From assembly GCF_029633865.1 (NCBI RefSeq), contig NC_079211.1, positions 149,134,401 through 149,198,400 on the forward strand: a stretch of DNA of 64,000 nucleotides, given 5' to 3'. A program made the position numbers and the translations under genes. Within the stretch, counting starts at the first letter, position 1. Every line of letters begins with the position of its first letter. Source of the stretch: Lampris incognitus (lineage: Eukaryota > Chordata > Actinopteri > Lampriformes > Lampridae). A model generated the notes under the pieces. That model was given only the letters and a program-made list of their open reading frames with translations. It did not search any database and had not been told where the DNA came from. Shown in pieces: positions 33,805 to 44,649 of this stretch.

Positions 33805-35104
33805 TTGCTGCCTTTAAAGTGAACAGATTTTGCAATTTGATGTATATAATGATTACCTGGAGCGTGGACGGAACTCCTCTTTTACAAGCAGAAGCTCAGT
33901 TGTACTTACAGCTTTTATCAGTTTACATTACAGCTGAATACAAGTGGTGCTCTGTGGCCTTACATGTAATAAACACCGTAAGCTGTACTGCCGCATCGTG
34001 TTCCTTATTTTAGCATCAGCATCTCAGGAAGTGAAGGAACTGAGTCCTCAGTTTCAGAGAATAGTATTATAGCTATTTAAAAACATATACACAATTATAT
34101 CCCTCACCATCAGTTCTTTTCCATGGTGTGATACATTTCTATGTCATAACAGATAAGAGTCTGACAAATTCCTCACTTCTTCTTTGGCCTTAAAAATACT
34201 GTCGAACATTCACTGTTGTTGAGACGTTACATTTTCATCATTTATAAAGAATGGCTGCCTCACACAAATAAAGGTCGACAAGAAAGCGTTGAACTTGGCA
34301 TTCAACCTGGCATTCTCATACTGGCTGCATAAATCAGACTCCCTCATCACCGCTTGCTACAGTACCCTCTCACGAGGAAGGGTTATCAGTCTTCTGTAGT
34401 CAAGTCAAGGTCATGGTTCGAGGGCGTCGTCGGTAGATACCATAACAAAACCCCATATGCTTGGTATCTTTGTACGTTCTGTCTTTCATGCAGCTTTGCA
34501 TGGTTTCCACAGACTGCCAACTGCCAACACGGCACATATCGCTATTGAAGGCCATGTTGTGCCGTGATGGGAACATAATGGCTGGGGACTCTGAGAAAGT
34601 GACTTCAACAGACAAATGACCTTCAACCTTTAACACCGACGATGTGAACAAGAACTGGCTCACTGAAACAACGGCAGGTTGATCAAATAACTAGTTCTAT
34701 ATTTGTCATCCAGGAAGATTTACGTCACTGGTCCACCAGGTTGTCGTGGCATGGCATCATAAAAATGATGTGCAATCCTCGGCGTGTCTCGTTTGGTCCT
34801 AACTACAGAATCATGACTTACATCTGCTGTTTGCATGTACACTCTTGTTTGATTTGTGTAGGAGCTACATATAGAGATGGACTTCTTTAATGGAGCGCTA
34901 CAGGTCCTCAAGAAAAAACAGACATTCACCATTTTATATGTTGCTCCTTTGACGTGAATTAATAAACTTGACAGAGAACTGGTGTTTAACATGGAGGCTG
35001 CCTTCATGACTATGACTAGCATGAGATGTTGGCCACAGAACTTGGCCCAACACACGTGAAAAGAATATCATCATCATCTCAAGTATGACTGTCCTTCAGG
35101 ACAC
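33805..35104. other. No gene recognised
   Basis: Unique-looking intergenic sequence. The position would suit hspb3 by human synteny, but no small heat-shock protein frame is seen. Confidence 0.4.
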
Positions 35105-35450
35105 CTGCGCGTCACAGCTTTTTACGTGGAGTGGCTGATGCGCCCGTAGCCACCACATGGTCCTTGGCAGGGGGGTGGCTGGAGTCTAATGGCATGGAGA
35201 ACCGAGACGACTGGGCACCACCCTCTGTTGCAGCCTTCATCCGCCTCCACTGGAATGGTGACCTGGAGACATCTTCCACCAGTGCCGCTGTTGAGGTCTT
35301 TGTTGGATCGCGCTTCGTCTGGAACCTCCCCCTTGAACCGTCCGCCTTGGGTGACCCTACCAGGAGCCAAGCTCTGGACGGCATCGCTCTTGGGATCATT
35401 GGTACACACAGGCTTCTCCACAACGACAAGGTGGCGAGCCAGGAGAAGTG
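35105..35450. repeat. Unidentified repeat-like GC-rich segment
   Basis: GC-rich block, open in both strands (106 codons plus, 105 minus), sharply different from AT-rich neighbours. Its end 'acaaggtggcgagccaggag' looks like a dispersed fish repeat, but I cannot name it. Confidence 0.4.
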
Positions 35451-36148
35451 AAAAGAATATAGAGATAAATTCTACAGCACGTCTTCCATTGAGTCTTTAC
35501 ACCACATCATCTCACCAGGGATGTTTTCTTTACAAAAATAAAAAAATAAAATTTAAACGCTGAAGTTTGTACTGTGGCTTATGAAGTAAAAAAAATATGT
35601 AATTGAGAATTTCATTCAGCAAATACTTCTCCGCAAAACCGCTTCATTGAATAATGCACCGTTTCACTGCTTCGCAAAGACATTCCCAGTCGTCTGCATC
35701 ACTGCTGTTACCTCGTCTGAGAGCTGGATTTGAGTCATTCTTGTTGTGTTATCACAAGCTCACAGGTCACCAACTAGTTTGGTGAAAACAAAATACGACT
35801 TTACATTCCTTAAAAATAGCACTAAAGACCACGTGTGACCAAATGCAACCCCTGACTCTAACTCTCACTTCCCTTTGAAATGTCCCTTTAGCTTTGAAAC
35901 GCAATGATGTTTTTCACAACTGCTAACATTGTGCATATTGTCCTTGAACATTTCCTGCGTGCACTGCGAAGACGGCAAACTAACAACGAGCACACGAGAG
36001 TGGAAACAAGTTGTACGGAGATAGGCTCATTTCAAAGTGAGAAAAATATGTTTTCTTTAAAGTACAAGCATATGCCTGTATTGCTGTTATTTCCTTCGCA
36101 AAAGTGTGAAGTCGTCAACAATTATAAAAGTACAAATAAAGTTTTAAC
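35451..36148. other. No feature seen
   Basis: Nothing recognised. Confidence 0.35.
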
Positions 36149-36580
36149 ACTGACCTCTGTCAGGTAAACTGGCCCGTCTGATAGTACTACAGTAATACAC
36201 ACTGACCTCTGTCAGGTCAACTGGCCCGTCTGATAGTACTACAGTAATACACACTGACCTCTGTCAGGTCAACTGACCCATCTGATAGTACTACAGTAAT
36301 ACACACTGACCTCTGTCAGGTAAACTGACCCGCCTGATAGTACTACAGTAATACACACCGACCTCTGTCAGGTAAACTGACCCATCTGATAGTACTACAG
36401 TAATACACACTGACCTCTGACAGGTCAACTGACCCGCCTGATAGTACTACAATAATACACACTGACCTTTGTCAGGTAAACTGACCCGTCTGATAGTACT
36501 ACAGTAATACACACTGACCTTTGTCAGGTAAACTGGCCCGTCTGATAGTACTACAGTAATACACACTGACCTCTGTCAGA
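36149..36580. repeat. 52-bp minisatellite, 8.3 copies
   Basis: Units begin ACTGACC at 36149, 36201, 36253, 36305, 36357, 36409, 36461, 36513 and 36565, exactly 52 bp apart with no indels. Variation is limited to a few positions (TAAACT/TCAACT, GGCCC/GACCC, GTC/ATC/GCC). Confidence 0.97.
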
Positions 36581-36764
36581 ACCATGGCTGAAGATGCCCA
36601 CTTCAGTATAACATACCTCATTCACACAAAGTTTAGCAAGTGTTCTTTTATGTTTACTTGTATTTTACATGAACTTCAGTGCCCTAGTATATCCCTTAGT
36701 ATAAGTACATCTGTTTCTATGGGAGGTTGAATTTGAACCACAAAAGGAGGAACATCAACAATCA

Positions 36765-36985
36765 CAACAGAAGATATTTTGTCTCTTTCTGAGGTCTGAG
36801 ATGATAAAGCATCATTTTAAATCACATTTCCACGTTACGTTTTGTAAGTTTGCAGACGGAGTCGTGGTAGTTTGTGGGGCTAACTGACCAGACAGACAGA
36901 CAGGCAGACAGACAGGCAGACAGACAGGCAGGCAGACAGACAGACAGGCAGACAGACAGGCAGACAGACAGACAGACAGACGTGT
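36765..36985 (+). repeat. Partial duplicate of the snx18 5' flank
   Basis: 36769-36832 matches 38587-38661 (TTGTCTCTTTCT..., TTTTAAATCACATTTCCAC) and 36840-36985 matches 38936-39060 (TTTGTAAGTTTGC..., GGCTAACTGACCAGACAGAC, then CAGA/CAGG repeats). The GC-rich core of the promoter between these blocks is absent here. Confidence 0.85.
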
Positions 36986-37085
36986 GCAATATTTAATAAA
37001 GTTTGGGGCTCCTTCTTGGACTCTCCCCCTTCAATAAATCCACTTAATTGATTCACTTATTAGAACTGCTGTTGTATTTTTTTTC

Positions 37086-37253
37086 ATTACTACTACTACT
37101 ACTACTACTACTACCACTACTACTACTACTACTACTACTCCTACTACCACAACTACTACTACTACTACTACTCCTACTACCACAACTACTACTACTACTA
37201 CTACTACTCCTACTACTCCTACTTCTACTACTTCTACTACTACTACTACTACT
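37086..37253. repeat. TAC trinucleotide array at an RTE 3' end
   Basis: About 55 ACT/TAC triplets with CCTACT and CACAACT interruptions. It directly follows the 3' end of the minus-strand RTE element, whose tail reads as TAG repeats. Confidence 0.9.
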
Positions 37254-37254
37254 T

Positions 37255-38345
37255 TCGGCTGCTCCCGTTAGGGGTCACCACAGCGGATCATCCGTTTCCA
37301 TCTCTTCCTGTCCTCTGCATCTTCCTCTGTCACACCAGCCACCTGCATGTCCTCCCTCACCACATCCATAAACCTCCTCTTTGGCCTTCCTCTTCTCCTC
37401 TTCCCTGGCAGCTCCATATTCAGCATCCTTCTCCCAACATACCCAGCATCTCTCCTCCACACATGTCCAAACCATCTCAATCTTGTCTCTCTTGCTTTGT
37501 CTCCAAACCGTCCAACCTGAGCGGTCCCTCTAATATACTCGTTCCTAATCCTGTCCTCCTTCATCACTCCCAGTGAAAATCTTATCATCTTCAACTCTGC
37601 CACCTCCAGCTCCTCCTCCTGCCACCGTCTCTAAACCATACAACATAGCTGGTCTCACAACCATCTTGTAAACCTTTCCTTTAACTCTTGCTGGTACCCT
37701 TCTGTCACAAATCACTCCTGACACTCTTCTCCACCCACTCCACCCTGCCTGCACTCTCTTCTTCACCTCTCTTCTGCACTCCCCGTTACTTTGAACAGTT
37801 GACCCCAAGTATTTAAACTCATACGCCTTCGTCACCTCCACTCCTTGCCTCCTCACCATTCCACTGTCCTCCCTCTCATTCATGCATAGGTATTCCATCT
37901 TGCTCCTACTGACTCTCATTCCTCTTCTCTCCAGTGCATACCTCCACCTCTCCAGGCTCTCCTCCACCTGCACCCTACTCTCACTACAGATCACAATGTC
38001 ATCCGCAAACATCATAGTCCACAGAGACTCCTGCCTGATCTCGTCCATCAACCTGTCCATCACCACTGCAAACAAGAAAGGGCTCAGAGCCGATCCTTGA
38101 TGTACTCCCACCTCCACCTTGAACCCATCCATCACTCCTTCTGCACACCTCACCACTGTCACACCTCCCTCATACATATCCTGCGCCACTCCTACATACT
38201 TCTCTGCCACTCCTGACTTCCTCATACAATACCACACCTCCTCTCTCGGCACCCTGTCATATGCTTTCTCTAAATCCACCAAGACACAAGGCAACTCCTT
38301 CTGACCTTCTCCATACTTCTCCATCAACATTCTCAAAGCAAACAT
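37255..38345 (-). pseudogene. RTE-type LINE reverse transcriptase, 5' truncated
   Basis: Minus-strand frame from 38345: MFALRMLMEKYGEGQKELPC, VLVDLEKAYDRVPREEVWYC (RT motif with Asp), VGVHQGSALSPFLFAVVMDR (template grip), TMMFADDIVICSES (catalytic FADD), YEFKYLGSTVQSNGE (motif E), then after a frameshift near 37600 RLRWFGHVWRRDAGYVGRRM and GKRRRGRPKRRFMDVVRED. This order is that of RTE-clade LINEs, which lack long 3' UTRs and end in microsatellites, as here. The HQGS in place of PQGS may matter. The endonuclease domain is missing. It lies between the two copies of the snx18 5' flank. Confidence 0.85.
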
Positions 38346-38585
38346 TTTTTCCCCCTCAACATATTTTTAAAGGACTTGAAGTGTGAACGATGTGAGTATT
38401 GTACCATTCTTGGGATGGGGTGGGTGGGAGGGTGTGTTTATTTGATTTTTTTTGTCCTTTCCCTTTTCTCTGTATTCTGTTTTGGTTTTTCCTCTATTTG
38501 CTGTTGTTGTATTTTGTACTTAAAACAAAAGTGACAGTGTACTTGTTCGGTGCGTTGTCAATAAATACATCTTTATAAAAAAATA
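38346..38585 (+). other. Transcript-3'-end-like sequence
   Basis: T-rich segment ending TCAATAAATACATC then TTTATAAAAAAATAGG, i.e. a polyadenylation signal followed by an A run, just before the second copy of the duplicated flank. Could be the tail of a retroposed transcript; source unknown. Confidence 0.35.
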
Positions 38586-39093
38586 GGAGATATGTTGTCT
38601 CTTTCTACGGTCTTAGATGATATTATTATTATTATTATTATTATTTTAAATCACATTTCCACCCTCACCCCCACCCCCACCCCCCCTCCCATCTGCACAC
38701 GGTCTGCTCCGTGTCTGGTCTTCCAGCATCCACCCAGGCTCCGCCCCCCCTCCGGTGTCCGCTGTGCAGCGCGCCCCTCAGACGCGCGTGATCGCAGAAC
38801 TGGAGAGTTACACCGTAACAAAACAAAATAGAAACTTCAAAGGATTCCGCGGCGAAACGGATACAAACGAAGTAACGTCACACTCGGAGGGACCACCTGG
38901 GAGCGGATACAGCCCGGGCTCCTCACGCGCCTTGCGATTTGTAAGTTTGCGGGCGGAGTTGCGGTAGTTTGTGGGCTAACTGACCAGACAGACAGACAGG
39001 CGGACGGACAGACAGGCGGGCGGACGGACAGACAGGCGGGCGGACGGACAGACAGCCAGCCGGCCGGTCGCTGTGTGGACATTCTCCGCGATC
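38586..39093 (+). promoter_or_regulatory. snx18: snx18 promoter and 5' leader
   Basis: An ATT repeat (38622-38645), a C-rich tract (38660-38690), a GC box (CTCCGCCCCCCC near 38741) and CpG-rich sequence lead into a GACA/GGCG repeat tract (38985-39058) just before the ATG. No TATA box. The GACAGACAGACAGGCGG repeats would lie in the 5' untranslated region or core promoter. Transcription start not determinable by eye. Confidence 0.6.
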
Positions 39094-40642
39094 ATGGCGC
39101 TGAAAGCGAGGGCGCTGTACGACTTCAACTCGGAGAACCCGGGGGAGATCTCGGTGAGGGAAAACGAGATTGTGACTTTGTACAGCGAGCAGGACATTGA
39201 AGGCTGGTTCGAGGGGGCGAACAGCAAAGGGGAGAGGGGGCTCTTCCCCGCGTCCTACGTGGAGATCCTGAGGAGCGACGCCGCCTCCTCCTCCTCCTCC
39301 TCCTCCGCGCTCAATAACAACACCACCGCCACATCTGGGGAGACTTACCAGGACTCCCGGTACGCCAATATCCCGACCGGAGGCTTCGACGCCTCGTATA
39401 AACCCCAGAACAAAGTTGAGAACTTCTCTAAAACACCAACAGCAGCACCTGGATTCTCCACTTTCTCCGCACCGGTGGTCCAACAACACCAACAACAGCA
39501 CATTTATCAGCAGACCAGCCAAGGCAGTGATGATGACTGGGACGACGACTGGGACGACAGCTCCACTGTTGCAGATGAACCGGGAACTCTGGGCGGTGGG
39601 TATCATGATTTCGATGGCAACGGGCCGTCCACTTACAGAGTGTCCACATCCCCCATGTCAAGAGGCGGTAACGCACAGCACGCAAAAAGTTCTGCCACCG
39701 TCAGTAGGAACCTGAACCGGTTTTCCACCTTTGTGAAGTCCGGAGGGGAAGCGTTTGTGCTGGGCGAAGCATCTGGCTTTGTGAAGGATGGGGATAAGAT
39801 CTGTGTGGTGATGGGTCAGTATGGCCCAGAGTGGCAGGAGAACCCCTATCCGTTTTCTTGTACAATTGACGACCCCACCAAACAGACCAAGTTCAAAGGA
39901 ATGAAAAGCTACATCTCCTACAAGCTGACACCCACCCACACGCAGAACCAGGTGAACAGGCGGTATAAGCACTTTGACTGGCTTTATGCCCGGCTGGTGG
40001 AGAAATTCCCAGTGATCTCGGTGCCCCACATCCCCGAAAAGCAGGCCACGGGGCGCTTTGAGGAGGACTTCATTTCCAAGAGGAGGAAGGGTCTCATATG
40101 GTGGATGAACCACATGACCAGCCACCCCGTCCTAGCCAGGTGCGATGTGTTCCAGCACTTCCTCACCTGCAGCAGTACGGATGAGAAAGCCTGGAAGCAG
40201 GGCAAGAGGAAGGCTGAGAAGGACGAGATGGTGGGGGCCAACTTCTTCCTCACCATCAGCACCCTGGCCGCCCCGCTCGACCTCCAGGAGGTGGAGAGCA
40301 AAATAGACGGCTTCAAGGCCTTCACCAAGCGAATGGACGATGGCACCCTGCAGCTCAACGCCACCATTAACGAGTTCGCCCGCAAGCAGATCAGCGGCTT
40401 TAAGAAGGAGTACCAGAAAGTGGGGCAGTCTTTCAAGGTCCTGAGCCAGGCCTTCGAAATGGACCAGCAGGCATACTCTGCTGGGCTCAACCAAGCCATC
40501 TCCTTCACCGGGGAGGCCTATGAGGCCATTGGTGACTATTTTGCCGAGCAGCCCAGCAAGGACCTCGACCCAATCATGGATTTGTTGGTGCTCTACCAGG
40601 GCCACCTAGCAAACTATCCTGATATCATCCACGTCCAGAAAG
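39094..40642 (+). CDS. snx18: Sorting nexin 18, exon 1
   Basis: SNX18 is a PX-BAR sorting nexin that binds phosphoinositides and dynamin, bends membranes in endocytosis and helps form autophagosomes. 516 codons are present. SH3 domain 1-60 (ALYDF at 7-11, W38, FPASYV 51-56). Ser/Asn/Gln-rich linker with the acidic [10 protein letters not shown] stretch near 146-155. PX domain about 252-360, with [13 protein letters not shown] (289-301) and the basic FISKRRKGL loop (326-334). BAR-type coiled-coil region from about 370. [11 protein letters not shown] and EQDIEGW place it with SNX18 rather than SNX9 or SNX33. The start is the ATG at 39094 (A at -3, G at +4). The exon ends inside a Gly codon at AAAG|GTAAAA (40642/40643); as in human, one large first exon carries most of the protein. 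Reading through the donor stops at once (KR-stop). The final exon, roughly 80 codons, is not in the window. Intact; a or b paralogue not decided. Confidence 0.95.
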
Positions 40643-40669
40643 GTAAAAGATAAAGATAGCCGTCCTCAT

Positions 40670-42639
40670 ACATACTCGTAGTCCACTCTTTACTGTACGG
40701 AGTACACCCGTGTGCATTTTATGCATCGATTATGGCCTCCGCAGCAGCCAACTAGGTTGTGTGACAGATGTCTCTTGGTTTATGTAAAACAAACGGCTTG
40801 TTGCCCAACTTCATTATGCACTGAATTCCTGCAGGCCTTGTAACACGACAAGTAAGGTCCACGTAGGATTATTACAACCACAGTCTTGTGAAAGACGTTT
40901 TGCTTAACAAAACACGTAAAAAAGCAACCGGTATGTAGATGAATAGCGGGTAAATGGAGAATAACTCAATATGTATGCTGGGATATGTAAGGAGAAGCGC
41001 GAGTTGATACAAAATCCAGATAACATACACAATAACCACGTTGTCAGTTGGAATACTAGGCCAGCACAGACATACCTTGTCTTAAACCTGGTAAACAAAG
41101 GTGTTTAAAAAGGGGGGGGGGGGGTCATTATGGTCACCAAATAGATGGAAAAAAAATTAACCCTGGACAAAGATAGGTGGAAGAGTCAAGTGAGAAGCGT
41201 CAGGTAAACTGATAAGGGCCTTTGCTGGCCATGCAAGAGAATTTGTTTGCGTCTGTTGGTGGCGGTTGCCTGACCCGACGCCAGCGGGGTGGAAGCTGAA
41301 AACGCTGATGGGCCTGTGCAGCACAAACGAGGGGGTGTTTGCTTTGGGATATCAAACCACGTGGACCTCCCTCTACCTTTTACTCCGGCCCCCCGTGTCA
41401 CACGGGTGTCGTCCGTTTGGCTGACGTGTTGTGTTTGATTTTCCATGGCTGGTGACCTATTAAGGACGACGGCTGGAAAATTGACCCCCCCCCCACCACC
41501 ACCACCACCACCATCACCTGTATGTGCCACCACTGACCCGAAACTGATGTGCAGCTCATTTAACTCAGCGTTTCATAATGAGATAAGTGATGCTGTCATA
41601 ACCCGGTTTCCACACAAAGCCCGTGTTGACTCTCCCACACGAAGAGCCGTGATTGTTCCCTTTGTGTGGTGAAAATGTCACTCCATGAGAGACGGCACTG
41701 TACTTTACTGTAGATGGAGGCACGCTCTGCTGTTTACAATACAAAAACAAAATGCAACACACTCGCAGCCCTATGGAGGGAACGGCAAAATATGTGTGTG
41801 AATGGAGCATGTCAAATCGAACCGAATTCATCTGTGTCTGTAGCATTAAGGCTGTCAGCTTGCTGACTGCATCGCCAACTCTCCATATGCACTGCTGAGG
41901 CCTTCCCCCATGATGAACATCAACTTACCGAGGGGCTGTCGGTGGGAAACCGAGGACCTGACCCCGTGGCATATAGGTCACCGTATAGGACATAGGCCTA
42001 CCATATACTGAACAGATTACAGGATAATGGTGACTAATCCTCTTCGTCCATGTATGTTATTTTCCCAGCACCCTACCTGACTGGGTTGTCATGGTTTCCT
42101 GGACCAGGCCAGAAAATTGACATTTTTGTCAACAAGCCACAGTAACTGGTGGTTTTCAAACTTTGCAGTTTAACCAGCCAAACTGATTGATAATGGAGCC
42201 TTTAAACAGTTACTAGTTTGCTGCCAACTTGGCTGGCGGAGCAGACGAACCTAAACGTACCAGCGGTGGGACTGGTAACGAGTGTTCGGGTTCCTCCTCA
42301 GCTGTTGTTTAGGCTATGGAAAGCCTGTTCTTGTTCTTCGAACACTGGGTATATTCAGTTGACTACAGGTCATTTGGGGGGAATCGGGAGATACTGTTTG
42401 TAACTGTTCCCAAATCGCACGGGGACACAGGCTTGCACATAGACCACACACAGACCAGATAAGCTGCTGGAGGCTTTCATCACCACAGTGTGATGAGTCC
42501 AGCCGGATGCTGTAGATAAGAAACGCTGACATGATTGTACTTGCTTTGCTAGCTGATCTTCTTAAAATCTGGGTTTTTTTTTTTTGGTTTTGAGAGCAGA
42601 CGATGAACTGAGATGGGGCACCTCTAGAGTTGGGAGAGT
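40670..42639. other. No gene recognised
   Basis: Unique intronic sequence with a poly-G run (41113-41126) and a C-run/CCA repeat (41485-41512). Confidence 0.45.
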
Positions 42640-43072
42640 CCCCCCCCCCTTTTCTCCCCAATTGTACCCAGCCAATTACCCCACTCTAACGAGCCGTCCC
42701 GGTCGCTGCTCCACCCCCTCTGCTGATCCGGGGAGGGCTGCAGACTACCACATGCCTCCTCCCATACATGTGGAGTCGCCAGCCGCTTCTTTTCACCTGA
42801 CAGTGAGGAGTTTCACCGGGGGGACGTAGTGCGGGGGAGGATCACGCTACTCCCCCCGGTTCCCCCTCCCTCCCGAACAGGCGCCCCGCCCGACCAGAGG
42901 AGGCGCTAGTGTAGTGACCAGGACACATGCCCACATCCGGCTTCCCACCCACAGACACGGCCAATTGTGTCTGTAGGGACGCCCGACCAAGCCGGAGGTA
43001 ACACGGGGATTCGAACCGGTGATCCCCGTGTTGGTAGGCGACGGAATAGACCGCTGCGCTACCCGGACGCCA
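42640..43072 (-). mobile_element. SINE family A, full length
   Basis: Head GGCGTCCGGGTAGCGCAGCG at 43072, intact B box GGTTCGAATCCCC (43007-43019, minus), tail at 42640-42660. One of the best preserved copies. Confidence 0.92.
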
Positions 43073-44451
43073 AAGGGGGGTCCGGGTTGGGCGTTGGGAG
43101 ATTGAAGTTTGAGACTGAGGGAGAGCGGGTTGGGAGCAGTCGGGAGATCTGTGACTGAACTGAGTAACGGGGAAGCTGGCATGCAGCTCGTTCATGCTTC
43201 TAGATTAAATAATGTTCACATTTTGTTTTAAACTAGATTTAGGCCATTCAGCCCAGGTATGGTCCCCAGACCTGCTAGCGGGTCTGTTATGAGAACGGTA
43301 AAACCTGTGCTGTTTGATGACCCTTTACCTCCGCTGGTGTACCGTTGAATAATCCATCACAGCTCATTCGTTGGGAAGCTGAAGGGACAAACACAACAAC
43401 CACAGCTTAATTTGCTCCGTCATCCACCTCATGAGTCTCGCAAATTAGTTGTTGCCCAGTCATGCTTCTTGACCGGCTGCCAATTAGTGAGCCAATATTC
43501 ACTGTAGGCTATTAAAAACCACGATCCATGAATTCATGACAGGACAGCTGATTTGATGACACCAGCTTCATACGTTTGTATTGATGGAACTGCCGCCGAT
43601 GTTTCAGTAACCCGAGGCAGACATTTGATGGACAAGGAAATGTCTCCTTGTTGTTTGTTTTGTTTGGGTTTTCTTTTTTACATTTTCCACCTCTTTTCAA
43701 ACTCATACTCTCCCTGTAGGGAATAACTCTCTATTCATGAAGCGGACAGTCACTGTCTTTAGTCCGCAAATGTCAGTCAAGAATCCTCCAGCAAAATCTC
43801 AAAAAGCCCCCCGTACGGCGATGACCTGCCTCTAACCAGGGCTGGATGTGCTTGAAACAAGAGGACGGACCCTTTTAATGTAATGAGAGTGTACAAGTTG
43901 GCAGAGCAGAGTTCACTGACTCTTTATTGTGGTAAGACAATGCTGTGCAGCTGGCAGCTGAAACTCGGTACTGGAAAAACATAAAAGCCGGTAAACCTGC
44001 TGTGACACACCGACCCCTGTTGCCCCTCGGCGTAGGCATTTTGTCAGACCTTTCTATTCATCTCTTTCTCTCATGGTCTTTTGTCTGCTTTAGCCATCTC
44101 CACGCTTTCTCTCTCTATCTTTCTGCTGTGTGAATGAACAACTATTTCCTCTTAAATCCCTGCCGTCGACTGTCCTGCTCGTTACTCTTTATTTCTTATT
44201 AATTTAGGTTTCGACCGCCGACCGGCTTCTTAGCCAGACTGAGAAGCACCACGTCGAGGAAAATTCATCAGTGCTGCGAGTCTTCTAGACAGCAAGGCTT
44301 ATTAGGGGTCTTCCAGTGAGACAGCTAAACGTCTAAACCAGTGGCCAGGCAGGCCACATCCTACTTGTCATAAACTAAAGTACACGTTTCCGCCACCCAA
44401 GTGGCTCATAAGAAATCCACTTCCCCTCATCATGCTGGCCATAAACGAGTA

Positions 44452-44453
<2 letters not shown>
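43073..44453. other. No gene recognised
   Basis: Unique intronic sequence. Confidence 0.4.

Positions 44454-44545
<92 letters not shown>
44454..44545. repeat. CT microsatellite
   Basis: About 45 CT units with two CG interruptions. Confidence 0.97.
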
Positions 44546-44550
<5 letters not shown>

Positions 44551-44649
44551 TATTCAAATGGCTTTATTGGCATGATGTAACAATGTACCTATTGCCAAAG
44601 CAAGTGTTTAAACATTGACAAAAGCTCAACATTAATTGGAAAACATTAT

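Noticed and set aside
37048..37371. Poly-leucine open frame
   Set aside because: Artefact of the TAC/ACT trinucleotide tail of the RTE element.
39073..39093. Upstream GTG start extending snx18 by seven codons
   Set aside because: The ATG at 39094 has a strong context and gives the [11 protein letters not shown] start expected for SNX18.
40643..40653. snx18 ending at the TAA at 40651
   Set aside because: GTAAAA at the expected exon boundary is a donor site; ending here would delete the C-terminal BAR helix conserved in the family.
42995..43072. tRNA genes at the many GGTTCGAATCCCC boxes
   Set aside because: The heads keep A and B boxes but lack a foldable cloverleaf with a proper acceptor stem and are always joined to SINE bodies.
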